In this document: in pieces, positions 10,795-20,980 of the stretch | How the letters are laid out: each line of letters opens with the position of its first letter | Numbering within the stretch: the first letter of the stretch is position 1 | Assembly: GCA_019671135.1 (NCBI GenBank) | Contig: JAHRHY010000026.1 | Location: 1 to 64,000, forward strand | Direction of reading: 5' to 3' | DNA from: Linnemannia hyalina | Lineage: Eukaryota > Mortierellomycota > Mortierellomycetes > Mortierellales > Mortierellaceae | Length of the DNA: 64,000 nt | Notes under the pieces: model-generated | What the model was told of the DNA's origin: nothing | Seen by the model: only the letters and a program-made list of their open reading frames with translations | Database searches by the model: none | Position numbers and translations under genes: made by a program

Positions 10795-11067
10795 TCATTT
10801 TTTTCTAAGCATATATTCACCAGCGTCTTTCTCGGTAAGTAATCCATCTGCACGTATTTTGTCACGTAGGAGTTGATAAGATGCCTCTAATAACTTTTTT
10901 ATGCCGTTAGTGCCAAATATAGTGGCATCTTGTGGAAAGAGGTTACGATGATGATCTAAAAATTCATCCAAATAGACAAACATACACAATTCCAGATTCT
11001 TCTCATAAATAAAATCTGCAACAACTTCCTGCTGGCGTGCTTTGGTTAAACGTGTAGGCCTGGGCAT
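10795..11067 (-). CDS. 90-aa conserved family-B protein (B1)
   Basis: Function unknown. The product starts MPRPTRLTK and has the conserved middle NGIKKLLEASYQLLRDKI. It is predicted to be mostly helical, with no Cys motif or membrane segment. It lies 45 bp upstream of the large partner gene on the same strand, separated by a TTTTAAAAA motif, so the two may be co-regulated. The B2 copy (50014-50286) differs at about a sixth of residues yet keeps length and frame, with many silent changes, which argues for a real gene. Confidence 0.65.
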   Translation of the reverse strand: MPRPTRLTKARQQEVVADFIYEKNLELCMFVYLDEFLDHHRNLFPQDATIFGTNGIKKLLEASYQLLRDKIRADGLLTEKDAGEYMLRKK

Positions 11068-11263
11068 AATATATTTGCGGCGATAAGACGTCTAAATGGT
11101 CATCCCCCTATATACCTATTTGTCAATTACTCCCTTGAATAGATACAACTTGACATCTATATTAGATATTGTTGTGTATGCCCTCAAACACAAACATTGA
11201 GAGAAATATTCCCGGGAAAAAACGTGGTATATCAACTATCAAGAGATCACCATTCCGCCTAAT
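11068..11263. promoter_or_regulatory. Divergent promoter region between the 90-aa and 130-aa genes (B1)
   Basis: This 196-bp spacer separates two genes transcribed outward. It contains the palindrome-like TATTCCCGGGAAAA near 11207 and TATATAC stretches near 11110. It is conserved at 58354-58549 and partly at 49819-50013. Confidence 0.4.
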
Positions 11264-11656
11264 ATGCCAAAAAGGATTTGCAACAGGTGTGACCAAAAGA
11301 AGCCTTTATATGATTTCTACGATGATTCCAGAAATACATGTAAGGAATGCAAGATAAAGTCTTCCAAGGAGAGCTATCAGGCAAAAAAGAATGGTGGAAA
11401 GCATGTGAAATCTGGGAGATGTAAGAAAGATGAGGATGTGCAACAATCCGATGATGATTTACAGTATGAGAATAAGAAGTTAAAGAAACGTGTCAGAAAA
11501 TTAGAGAAAGAAATGGATAAGATGAACCAAATTATTTCCCAGCAGAAGAGGGAGATTTATATAATAAATGCCTTGATCAAAGGATTTGCCAGTGGTCTCA
11601 TGGTAAATCAAGAGGAAGAATTAGATACAGCCAATGTTGTTGAGCTATCGGAATAA
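11264..11656 (+). CDS. 130-aa Cys-motif plus coiled-coil protein (family B, B1)
   Basis: The N-terminus has two CxxC pairs: C-NR-C within the first ten residues and C-KE-C at about 25-28, spaced like a small zinc finger. A basic Lys/Ser stretch follows, then a long charged helix from about residue 55 to 100 (NKKLKKRVRKLEKEMDKMNQ) typical of a coiled coil. The acidic tail ends VVELSE. A plausible role is a dimeric DNA-binding or regulatory protein of the element, but this is inference. It is transcribed away from the 90-aa gene and toward the terminal array. A homologue is present in D at 44101-44493. Confidence 0.7.
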   Translation: MPKRICNRCDQKKPLYDFYDDSRNTCKECKIKSSKESYQAKKNGGKHVKSGRCKKDEDVQQSDDDLQYENKKLKKRVRKLEKEMDKMNQIISQQKREIYIINALIKGFASGLMVNQEEELDTANVVELSE

Positions 11657-11834
11657 ACTTTTAAAATGTGCAATATATATACCTTCCATAAGTAGTATTA
11701 TGGGAATTATTCCCAGGAAATTCATGTACTGTCAACCAAGCTGGTACCATTATCATCATGATGTATATGCATGAGATTCACCGGGGACACACGTATAAAT
11801 GCTATATATGTTATATGAACGTAGGTGTTTTAAA
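11657..11834. other. B1 sequence between the 130-aa gene and the right terminal repeat
   Basis: There is no gene. A CTTTTAAAATG motif sits directly after the stop, and GTTTTAAAATGG lies at the inner edge of the terminal repeat. A GGGAATTATTCCC near-palindrome lies at about 11702. Confidence 0.4.
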
Positions 11835-12151
11835 ATGGTGGGCATAGCTTAACAAAAGACGAGAAAACAGGTGTACTCCCTCGCCCAAAAAAAAGCGCTC
11901 CAACCTTTTTGTCCTGCCCGATTACCGATATGTAAAATATGTTTATGTTGATACTCTCTCCTTACGTTTTGCTCTTGTAATACTGCTAGATAACTATGTC
12001 CATTTGGATTCTTTTGCTTTTGTATATGTACTCTTTATAGATGTATTTGTTATCTTTTTAAAAACTCCTTCCATAATTGTCTGTACAAATTCTTGCAACC
12101 TCCATTGGTATTCCATAACATATTCATCTATTTCGACCCAAGACGATTCCC
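11835..12151. repeat. B1 right terminal inverted repeat
   Basis: It is the inverted counterpart of 1520-1832 and ends with GACGATTCCC at 12151. Its outer 279 bp are the part amplified in the adjoining array. Confidence 0.9.
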
Positions 12152-13390
12152 ATTTAGATGTGTATTTTGTTTTACAGATTGGCTTTGATATCCGCGACAA
12201 ATATATTCCCCACGTTGACCTATTATGTATCTCTTATTTTATAATCTACTCTTGATCTACTTTAATATTCCAATGCGTGGGTTGGGTACTCCCTCGCCCA
12301 AAAAAAAGCGCTCCAACCTTTTTGTCCTGCCCGATTACCGATATGTAAAATATGTTTATGTTGATACTCTCTCCTTACGTTTTGCTCTTGTAATACTGCT
12401 AGATAACTATGTCCATTTGGATTCTTTTGCTTTTGTATATGTACTCTTTATAGATGTATTTGTTATCTTTTTAAAAACTCCTTCCATAATTGTCTGTACA
12501 AATTCTTGCAACCTCCATTGGTATTCCATAACATATTCATCTATTTCGACCCAAGACGATTCCCATTTAGATGTGTATTTTGTTTTACAGATTGGCTTTG
12601 ATATCCGCGACAAATATATTCCCCACGTTGACCTATTATGTATCTCTTATTTTATAATCTACTCTTGATCTACTTTAATATTCCAATGCGTGGGTTGGGT
12701 ACTCCCTCGCCCAAAAAAAAGCGCTCCAACCTTTTTGTCCTGCCCGATTACCGATATGTAAAATATGTTTATGTTGATACTCTCTCCTTACGTTTTGCTC
12801 TTGTAATACTGCTAGATAACTATGTCCATTTGGATTCTTTTGCTTTTGTATATGTACTCTTTATAGATGTATTTGTTATCTTTTTAAAAACTCCTTCCAT
12901 AATTGTCTGTACAAATTCTTGCAACCTCCATTGGTATTCCATAACATATTCATCTATTTCGACCCAAGACGATTCCCATTTAGATGTGTATTTTGTTTTA
13001 CAGATTGGCTTTGATATCCGCGACAAATATATTCCCCACGTTGACCTATTATGTATCTCTTATTTTATAATCTACTCTTGATCTACTTTAATATTCCAAT
13101 GCGTGGGTTGGGTACTCCCTCGCCCAAAAAAAAGCGCTCCAACCTTTTTGTCCTGCCCGATTACCGATATGTAAAATATGTTTATGTTGATACTCTCTCC
13201 TTACGTTTTGCTCTTGTAATACTGCTAGATAACTATGTCCATTTGGATTCTTTTGCTTTTGTATATGTACTCTTTATAGATGTATTTGTTATCTTTTTAA
13301 AAACTCCTTCCATAATTGTCTGTACAAATTCTTGCAACCTCCATTGGTATTCCACAACATATTCATCTATTTCGACCCAAGACGATTCCC
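12152..13390. repeat. Three extra 413-bp tandem end units (B1)
   Basis: The units end at 12564, 12977 and 13390. Each consists of a 134-bp spacer not found inside the element, followed by the outer 279 bp of the terminal repeat, ending GACGATTCCC. The units are nearly identical to each other. ORFs of 68-147 codons on either strand inside them are repeats of the same non-coding sequence. Confidence 0.9.
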
Positions 13391-14615
13391 TCTGTTCATG
13401 TTGGACCAGCAGCTGTTGAACGCGTCCTGGCTCCAGGCGGTTTCCTCTCGCTTCCATGAGATGTATCGAGGAACTTCGGCGTTCGTTGCTGTTGCGAATA
13501 GGTCGATGTGGTGGTGACCCCATATCGACTCGAGGTGTTGAAAGAATGACTTGTCGATCGACCACTCCAGTTGCGTCGTCATCCTCCTGGACGGTGCATC
13601 TGCTGGATTGAACTGTGAGGGAACGTATGTCGTCTTGAGTCTTGTGCCCGTCTCCATGCAGTGGTTCCATATCCTGGTCGTCAGTTCGAGTAGCGATTGA
13701 GACCTCGTCCCGCCGAATTTGTTGATCTGAGCGATGGTTGTCATGTTGTCGCAAATAACATGAATTGTCTTCCCGATCGTTTCTGGAAGGTGGACCAAGT
13801 GCCAAATGACCCGCAGCTCCTTCCAATTGATGTGGTGTGGTTGCTCCGATGCACTCCACGTCCTGGACCTCTCCTTGTCCTCGATCACAATCCCCCATGC
13901 ATCTTCCGAGGCATCTGTGTACGCGTCGACTTCCGTCCTCTGAGGCAAAAATCCTTGGCCGTTCCATTCCGAGAGATGAGTTCGCCACCAGTTGAGGTTC
14001 TCCAGTGCCGCCTTGTCCAACGTAACTGGGTCCGTCCACTTGCATTCCTTGGCTAGAGCTGCATTCTGAACCTGAATCAGATTCCTCGTCTTCAGTCGAG
14101 CCGGAAAGACTGCCACCGTCATCGCGATCGCCTTCCCAATAAACGCCGCCAGCCGTCGAAGTTGAATGGTTCCTGCCCTGATCATCTTCTCCGCCTCCCT
14201 GCGTAGGTCGCGGACCTTTGGTCTTGGCACCGAAAGTGTTATGTCGGCGGTGTTGATCCTGAACCCAAGATGGTCGATACATTGGGTAGGGTCTAGTGTT
14301 GACTTGGCGTCCTTGATGAGAAACCCCAGTCGTTCCAATTGTTCCCGAACTAGACGAGTATGCTCCTTGGCCTCCTCCTTGGTCCTGGCTGCAATGAGGA
14401 TGTCGTCGAGATATGCCGAGATCCTGATCCCCTTCTCCCTCGCCCACTTGAGAATCGGACGGACGATTTTTGTGAATACGAAGGGGGAAAGTGAAAGTCC
14501 GAAAGGCAGAGTTCGGAACTCGTATAATGCCGCTCCCCATCTGAATCGGAGGTACTTGCGGGATGTTGGATGGACTGCCACGTGCAGAAAAGCATCGCTG
14601 AGGTCGATACTCGTA
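13391..14615 (-). pseudogene. DIRS reverse transcriptase (C-terminal part) and RNase H
   Basis: The frame reads SIDLSDAFLHV, then LPFGLSLSPF and YLDDILIA (RT catalytic Asp pair), a thumb region, then RNase H with YTDASEDAWG. It ends abruptly at NSCWSNMNR where B1 begins. At its 5' side it is cut by the 495-bp solo A repeat, which by chance keeps an open frame and lends it a hydrophobic, signal-like N-terminus. No internal stop is seen, so the copy was functional until these insertions. Confidence 0.85.
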
Positions 14616-15110
14616 GCGGCCCCTTCATGTGCAGAGGATATAAAAAGGCATATAAAAAATATCCAAAGCCCAAGGAACGGAGTGTTTACTTCCATAACTG
14701 ACATATCTCTTCATAGTGGGCAACAGAACACAGAATAAAATAGCAATAGACAGCACATGTTTTTTTAAAATGTAATCTCTCCCCTGTATTTCGCCCCAAA
14801 GATACAGTTGAGAGTACAAGTGCTTTAGATGATGACATACAAGAACTACTCTGGCGAATCTTGCAGTGAGGGTTACAGGTTAATAGTAGATGGACATATT
14901 CAAGAGTGTGGTGTGCGAAAAATAAGAAGACTTTGTTGTTTGGAGAATAGGTTGGTGTTTAGTAGGATAGTTGAACAAAAAATGTTACAATGGTTGTCTT
15001 ATATGCTTGGTATCATATATACATTCTCATCCCATAGTCGCTATGGATATTGTCGAGATCTACAGAGATGTAACAAACACCATATGATAACTTGGACGTG
15101 AAAGGCCTCC
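14616..15110 (-). repeat. Solo family-A 495-bp repeat
   Basis: A single copy of the family-A terminal repeat, flanked by a 3-bp TSD GTA (14613-14615 and 15111-15113). Removing it and one GTA restores the DIRS RT frame (LKPGDWLT joined to SIDLSDAFL). It is nearly identical to the A1 repeats, with one visible amino-acid-changing difference in the shadow ORF. Either the product of recombination between direct repeats of a full element, or an independently mobile MITE. Confidence 0.9.
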
Positions 15111-15484
15111 GTAAGCCAGTCGCCGGGTTTGAGTATCCTGCAAATGTTTGTAAGGGTCTCCATCTTGAACTTTGGTGCTGTCAAGAACTGGTTGAGTGGG
15201 CGCAGGTTCAACACTGGGCGCAGGTCTCCTGTCTTCTTGGGGATCGTAAAGATACGACTGTAAAATCCCTTCCCGCTGCAGCCTTCTATAGCCCTTTTCT
15301 GTAACAAAGAACGGACTTCTGCGTCGATAGCCTTCCGTTCCTCCGGTGAAACGAACGGATCGTGCAATGGTGGTAGGCGTAGTGGTGGAGGTTTGTCGAA
15401 GATGATGCTGTATCCCGACTTGATGATGTTGTTGACCCAGGTCAAATCCGTCATCTCCCTCCATGCCTCCTGAAACTGGAGAAG
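15111..15484 (-). pseudogene. DIRS reverse transcriptase, N-terminal part
   Basis: It contains the RT entry region: FQEAWREMTDL, the GYSIIF segment, EVRSLLQKRAIE, SRIFTIPKKTGDLRPVLNLRPLN, ending LKPGDWLT at the solo A repeat. Upstream it is interrupted by Gy1, whose 5-bp duplication AGAAG occupies 15480-15484; the DIRS sequence resumes at 26604 just after Gag. Confidence 0.85.
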
Positions 15485-15681
15485 TGTCAAGAAAGCAGAC
15501 CAAGCAATAGAATGAAGTAGATAAAGAGAACCTTGATCAAGGACTAAGAAATGAGTATAAGGAATAGGTTAAAGAGTATGTTGTATTGGCGATACCAAGT
15601 AAAGAGCTATAGATTTGCTATCTAAGGCCCTTTTATACTCGTTAGGGCGAAGTCACAAGAGCAAGCTCTTGTCTCGTGACA
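15485..15681 (-). repeat. Gy1 3' LTR
   Basis: A 197-bp LTR, TG...CA bounded. On its inner side the minus strand reads AGAGGGGGAGGT, a probable polypurine tract. It matches 26407-26603. Confidence 0.95.
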
Positions 15682-15691
15682 ACCTCCCCCT

Positions 15692-18115
15692 CTAGGGCCG
15701 AGTTCCAAGAGGCCTTTGGCTGGGTTTGTGAGGGTGTTGCAGATGGAACTCGCGAACAAGGTCCGGGGAATTCTTGACACAGGCGGCCGGTTCCCAGGTT
15801 CGTTCGGATACGGGGTAGCCTCTCCAATGTATATAGTATTCAAGGTGGTTGCGCCTGATCCGTGAATCCAAAATGGCCTCAACCTCGTACTCCTCATCGC
15901 CGGAGACGACAAGCGGAGGAGGTCGTTTTGAGGCTCGACCGGGGATCGTATCTGGATGCGCACGCTCAAGTAAGTTTACATGAAAGACAGGATGTAGCTT
16001 GGTCGTTGGTGGTAAATCGAGACGGAAGGATCGAGTGCCGATTTTTTCGAGAATACGGTAAGGGCCCATGCGCTTATGGTCGAGCTTCTTGCATGGTCTG
16101 TTCGTTTGGAGGTTCCGGGCGTCTAGCCATACAAGATCTCCTACTTGCAGATTGGGTTGTGGTTGGGCCTTGGTGTCGAAGTTCCTGGCATGCTGTTCAA
16201 TGGCGGTGTGGATATTGAGTTGCATCTCCGCATAGAGGTTCTTTAGGGCCTGGACGCGTTCTTGGGCTGGGACATTGTCCTTCGAGACTCTTGGGATGGT
16301 GATGGTAAATTTCGGATGGTAGCCGAGGTTGGCAAAGAATGGTGTTGTTTTTGTTGTTGAGTGTGTTGCGTTGTTGTATGCAAATTCTGCTATCGGTAGA
16401 AGGGTGCTCCAGTCCGTTTGCTGATAGTCGATATACCCTCGTAGGTACTGTTCCAGTATTGAATTTACTCTCTCGGTCTGTCCATCGGTGCGTTGGTGGT
16501 AGGCGGTAGAAAGCTTCTGATTGATCCCCAGAGACTTGAACATGGTGGAAACGAAGGCTGAAGTGAAGGTGGCGCCTCTGTCAGAAACAATGTCATCCGG
16601 GAGACCGTGGGCTGAAAATACGCGTTCTAGGAACAAACAGACCGTATCCTGTGCATTGATGTTGTCGTAGGTGGGGACAAAGTGTGCCATCTTGGTGAAT
16701 CGGTCCACAAAAACACAGATTGCCGTATAGCCGTTTGAGGGGGGGAGTTGGGTGATGAAATCCATCGATACTGAGGTCCAGGGGCGATCTGGTACAGGCA
16801 GGGGTTGTAAAAGTCCATAAGGCTTGTGAGTGGATGACTTTGTCCGTTGGCAGGTGTCACAACCGTTGATGTAATCCTTGATGTAACGCCACATGGAAGG
16901 CCAGTAAAAGGTTCGACTGACAAGGTCTGAGGTCTTGGTAATTCCAAAATGACCGGCGGTTGGGGCGTCGTGACATTCTTGAAGGATTTGTTTCTTGAGT
17001 TCGGGATCGTCGGGGACGCAGACAAGGCCATCCCGCAGGAGTAGCCCATCTTGAATTGAGTACTGGGCATTGTCCGAGTTCGACTTTGCGGTCTTGGCGA
17101 GTATTGGACCAAAGTATAGATCATCGGGGATTAGTGTCTTGATTTTTTCCTGGATCGCTGGCGTCTCTGGTTGCAGTGACCGGGCCTGGATGGTGTTCAG
17201 AATCTGGATCGGCGGTAGGAGGGTCATCTCGGTCTTGCCGTGCTGGGCCGCACCTCCCTCTCCAGGGTTGTCCCGCCGGGACAAAGCATCGGCAGCGGCA
17301 TTCTGGGAGCCAGGGCGGTAATGGATGGTAAAGTTGTAGTCAGACAAGATTTCAGACCAGCGGACTTGACGGCGGCTCAATTGGCGCGTGGTGGTAAAGT
17401 ACTCAAGATTTCTGTGGTCGGTGATGACTTCCGTGGTAGCGGGCGAGAATTCCAGGTAGTGTCGCCAATGTTTAAAGGCAGACACAATGGCAAGGAGTTC
17501 TTTGTCGTAGATCTGATAGTTGAGTTCAGCAGGCAATAGTTTTCGGGAGTAGTAAGCGATAGGATGTAGGCGTCCATCTTGGTCACGCTGACTGCAGACA
17601 GCGCCGAGGGCCTTGTCAGAAGCGTCAGTTTCAATGATGCAGGGGCGATCTGGTTGGAAATGCCGAAGGACGGGGCCAGACATGAAGCGTGACTTGAGCT
17701 CCGTGAAAGCGGCTTGTGCGATAGCGGTCCAGACAAAGTTAGTATTTTTCTTGAGTAACGCGGTGAGAGGCGCGGCGATATGGGAGTATTTCCGTACAAA
17801 ACGACGGTAGAAGTTGGAGAAACCCAGAAAGCACTGGACATCCGAAACGGAAGAGGGAGTGGGCCAATCGCGAATGGCGGCAACCTTGGCGGGGTCCATA
17901 GAAATACCGTCAGTTCCGATCACAAAGCCGAGGAATTCGACTTTGTCCTTGTCGAACGAGCATTTCTCGAGTTTTAAGCATAGACCAGCGTCTTGGAGCT
18001 TGCTGAGAACTTTGCGGACATGCGCGGTATGTTCCTCAAGGGTGTCGGAGTAGATGAGAATGTCGTCAATGTATAGCACGACAAAGTCATCTAGGTAATC
18101 GCGGAGGACGTCGTT
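15692..18115 (-). pseudogene. Gy1 Pol, C-terminal part: RT end, RNase H, integrase, chromodomain
   Basis: The frame starts at DVLRDYLDD just before YIDDILIYS (RT active site). RNase H follows (ETDASDKALGAV), then the integrase zinc domain (H...H...C-DTC), the integrase core (MDFITQL, VSDRGATF, QTERVN) and a C-terminal chromodomain (EYEVEAILD...YYIHWRGY...TWEP). The frame is complete to the stop at 15692. It is detached from its N-terminal part by A2, so this copy cannot make full Pol. Confidence 0.9.
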
Positions 18116-18610
18116 GCGGCCCCTTCATGTGCAGAGGATATAAAAAGGCATATAAAAAATATCCAAAGTCCAAGGAACGGAGTGTTGACTTCCATAACTG
18201 GCATATCTCTTCATAGTGGGCAACAGAACACAGAATAAAATAGCAATAGACAGCACAAGAATTTTTAAAATGTAATCTCTCCCCTGTATTTCACGACAAA
18301 GATACAGTTGGGAATACAAGTGCTTTAGATGACCACATACAAGAACTACTCTGTCGAATCTTGCAGTGAGGGTTACAGGTTAATAGTAGATGGACATATT
18401 CAAGAGTTTGGTGTGCGAAAAATAAGAAGACTTTGTTGTTTGGAGAATAGGTTGGTGTTTAGTAGGATAGTTAAACAAAAAATGTTACAATGGTTGTCTT
18501 ATATGCTTGGTATCATATATACATTCTCCTCTAATGGACGCGGTGGATATCGTCAAGATCTGCAGAGATGTAACAAACACCATATGATAATTTGGACTTG
18601 AAAGGCCTCC
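18116..18610 (-). repeat. A2 495-bp terminal repeat (downstream of its genes)
   Basis: It starts GCGGCCCC at the GTT target site and ends GGCCTCC followed by TAGGTG, the inner flank shared with A1 (CACCTA on the other strand). Confidence 0.9.
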
Positions 18611-18733
18611 TAGGTGGAAGTGTCGAAGACATGTTACATTTTTAAAAAGTTCATGCTATATATACAACCACAAATGCCAACTGTTGACAATTGGATAGTT
18701 TTTAAAATATCTACTCTTCATCTGTCTCAACAA
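18611..18733. other. Short A2 3' region
   Basis: At 123 bp it is much shorter than the 473-bp equivalent in A1, and it resembles A1 only next to the repeat. It carries two T/A palindromic motifs at about 18640 and 18700. Confidence 0.45.
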
Positions 18734-20980
18734 CTACCAAAACTTTACATCTGGAGAGTACAATTTAGGCAATTCCTCGATCGTGAACCCCATGGCAATT
18801 AACTTCTGCTTTTGTTTGTTGTTGGTAAATTTGTCTCGACTATAGTTACTGTCACCGTTTGCAGGTATCTTATACAGCAGTCCAACAATAATGTCCTCTT
18901 CGTACCTCTTGAGCAGATGACATCCGTCGAAAAGGTAGTTGGTTGCATATTCATGCTTCTTGTCAAACGAACATGTTGTCCATTTAATTTCGTCTTTATC
19001 TATGACGATTATACCCGAGGAGCTTTTATCTTTAGGGTACCTTTTCCACATAACATCCTCAGCATCTTTATCATCCTCAGCATCTTTATCATCTTCAGCA
19101 TCGTTATCACCCTCAGCATCTTTGTCATCCTCAGCATCGTTATCACCCTCAGCATCTTTGTCATCTTCAGCATCTTTATCACCCACCGCATCTTTGTCAT
19201 CCTCAGCATCTTTATCGCCCTCAGCATCTTTATCATCCTCACATGTGCTCTCATCTTTCTGTGGCAAGCTTTGCTTATGCTCATGCGGTTTAAATCCCAT
19301 AGCAAACAACTTCTCTTTTTCCTTCTGGCTAAGAGAATGACACTCTACATTCTCTGCAGCAATATGGTCATCAGTCATCAAGCCGATTACAGTGTCTTTT
19401 TTGCGCATCTTGAGAATGTGCATTCCATTTACAAGTACATTCTCGGAATATTCCAAGTACTTGTTAAGTTTTTTCCATATCACCTTGGATTTATCTGTTG
19501 GTCCTTCTACTGGTACTTCTTCTTCTACTTCGATCTCCTCGTTGAAAAGCGTCTTTCTCTCTTCATCAGACAATGGTTGAAGTTTCATCTTGCTAAGCAT
19601 GGAGCGTTCCAAGATATCCAACTCTGGAACATCACCGACACCGCGCAGAGCATCAAGCGTAAACAGGCCAACGTATGTATTCTTTCCAGATAGCCTGACA
19701 ATGTACTTGCCATTCATCGTAAACTTAGTTGCATACTCAAGCATGTCGTTATTAGGATGAATCATCCATCCTCTGTCCTTCGCACGTGCTATGTCTTTCT
19801 CTGATCTAATGTTATGCACCGTTGTGGCCAGTGCAAATGTATGTTCATCTTTTCCATCCTTAGAAACGTCTACATTAGAAGATGGCTCTGCATTTTTGGG
19901 CATCTCTGAATGCCTTTTCTTTCGAGAAGTCTTCTTCTCATCATCCTTAGATGACTTTTTATGAGATAGTTTTTCATCAGGGTTATCCTTAGAGGTATCA
20001 TCTCCAGATTCTACATCAGGTCTGTTATTGGACTTGCCATCATCAGAGTCTTTATCATCAGGGGAATCATCGTCAGAGCCAGCATCATCAGACGTATCAC
20101 CATCATCTGTATCATCGTCAGAATTCTCATCAGCAGAAGACTCTTCTATTTTTTCTACATCAGCAGGAGTTGCCTCTTGGAGTCCCATCTTTTGTAATAT
20201 ACGTACCTCTTTGTCAGATAATTTCGGTACAGGAAGATTTTTCCCCATGAGCTCAGGTGGACACAATACAATGTAGAGGTCCTTTTCCTTCAGCTTAATA
20301 ATGTACTTGCCATTTACAGTATAGTTTTTTGCATACAGGAAAGCTGGATTAGTTGCATAACGCATCCATATGCCTGTATTAGCGAGTGGTACATTTTTCT
20401 TGGACGTTATGTCAACTACCTTTGGACTCAACGGAAAGGAGACGGCAATTATATCTTCTTCATCATCATCGGACGGCTCCTCATCCGATGACTCCTGCTT
20501 GTTTCTCTTTCGCTTCTTTGGTTCTTCATCCTCGGAAGTCATATCATCATCTGAAGGGACAAACTCAGGAGTATGTGTCTTCTTGGTTATCTTGGAAGAC
20601 TTGGTACGCTTGTTGGCAGGTGCCTTATTGTTACTGCTTTTCATATGACCTTTATGCTGCTCTCGATGACGTCCACAGTATGTTTCACCAAGTTTGGCTA
20701 CACTACCACAATTAGCGCCCTTAATGGTTGTGCCTTGACACTTGCGCGCAGGATCGTGGACATAACAATGCATGCCTTCATCATCAACTTCCTTCATGCA
20801 TTTGCGCTTGGACTTGGTGCACTTTGCACCACAAAAGTAGTATCTCTCTACTCCCTCATCCTCATCAAGCGCCTTAAAGATCTTATTTGCATCTTTCTTG
20901 GTAAACTCCACTCCCTTCTTAGAAGAAAATGTCTCGAAGGCCTTGGTGATGAGCTCGATTGTAAGCTGAACGTACTGCAT
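18734..20980 (-). CDS. Zinc-binding acidic repeat-module protein (family A, A2 copy)
   Basis: The 748-aa product is about 90% like the A1 protein over the first ~565 residues: the tandem C-C-C-x2-H pair, the KKRKRNK patch, acidic linkers and three W/GK/GL modules. After the third module it is unrelated to A1. It has about ten copies of a 6-residue DKDAE[DG] repeat, encoded by 18-bp DNA repeats at roughly 19053-19245, and then a FOURTH module (about residues 660-730, with EYATNYLFDG, VGLLY and AMGF). The ATG at 20978-20980 matches A1. A sharp shift from high similarity to none suggests domain exchange at the 3' end. Confidence 0.75.
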   Translation of the reverse strand: MQYVQLTIELITKAFETFSSKKGVEFTKKDANKIFKALDEDEGVERYYFCGAKCTKSKRKCMKEVDDEGMHCYVHDPARKCQGTTIKGANCGSVAKLGETYCGRHREQHKGHMKSSNNKAPANKRTKSSKITKKTHTPEFVPSDDDMTSEDEEPKKRKRNKQESSDEEPSDDDEEDIIAVSFPLSPKVVDITSKKNVPLANTGIWMRYATNPAFLYAKNYTVNGKYIIKLKEKDLYIVLCPPELMGKNLPVPKLSDKEVRILQKMGLQEATPADVEKIEESSADENSDDDTDDGDTSDDAGSDDDSPDDKDSDDGKSNNRPDVESGDDTSKDNPDEKLSHKKSSKDDEKKTSRKKRHSEMPKNAEPSSNVDVSKDGKDEHTFALATTVHNIRSEKDIARAKDRGWMIHPNNDMLEYATKFTMNGKYIVRLSGKNTYVGLFTLDALRGVGDVPELDILERSMLSKMKLQPLSDEERKTLFNEEIEVEEEVPVEGPTDKSKVIWKKLNKYLEYSENVLVNGMHILKMRKKDTVIGLMTDDHIAAENVECHSLSQKEKEKLFAMGFKPHEHKQSLPQKDESTCEDDKDAEGDKDAEDDKDAVGDKDAEDDKDAEGDNDAEDDKDAEGDNDAEDDKDAEDDKDAEDVMWKRYPKDKSSSGIIVIDKDEIKWTTCSFDKKHEYATNYLFDGCHLLKRYEEDIIVGLLYKIPANGDSNYSRDKFTNNKQKQKLIAMGFTIEELPKLYSPDVKFW
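19053..19245 (-). repeat. 18-bp coding minisatellite in the A2 zinc-protein gene
   Basis: About ten units of an 18-bp sequence (plus strand CATCTTTATCATCCTCAG and variants) encode the DKDAE[DG] array. It is absent from A1. Other-strand ORFs rich in Ser/Leu/Ala over this stretch are artefacts of the repeat. Confidence 0.8.

Larger units (their letters stand above)
1520..13390 (+). mobile_element. B1: family-B DDE element carrying nested A1
   Basis: Outer ends are GGGAATCGTC at 1520 and its complement ending at 13390. The order is inverted terminal repeat, DDE gene (+), large partner gene (-), 90-aa gene (-), 130-aa gene (+), inverted terminal repeat plus three extra tandem end units. The A1 element (3939-9745) splits the partner gene. 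Flanks are ATT on the left (in B0) and TCT on the right (in DIRS), so they do not form a TSD. A nested insertion into B0 followed by recombination between duplicated 130-aa/terminal segments would explain this (inference). B1 is almost identical to B3 (54612-60237). Confidence 0.85.

Noticed and set aside
11875..13390. ORFs of 68-147 codons on both strands of the 413-bp arrays (also 53599-54769, 59280-60296)
   Set aside because: The same ORF repeats only because the DNA repeats; they cross from terminal repeat into spacer and are open on both strands at once. No motif or start context supports coding.
13233..14540. A 435-codon minus-strand ORF over the DIRS region
   Set aside because: It is another frame of the genuine RT/RNase H (which has the YLDD and TDASED motifs) fused to array sequence; composition is low-complexity Gly/Ser/Asp/Arg.
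15485..15681. A tRNA primer site for the gypsy elements
   Set aside because: No TGG-initiated complement of a tRNA 3' end adjoins the LTR; the self-complementary 9-mer explains the site better.
19009..19693. Plus-strand ORFs rich in Ser/Ala/Leu opposite the A2 zinc gene
   Set aside because: They are antisense to the DKDAE minisatellite and to the real coding frame.
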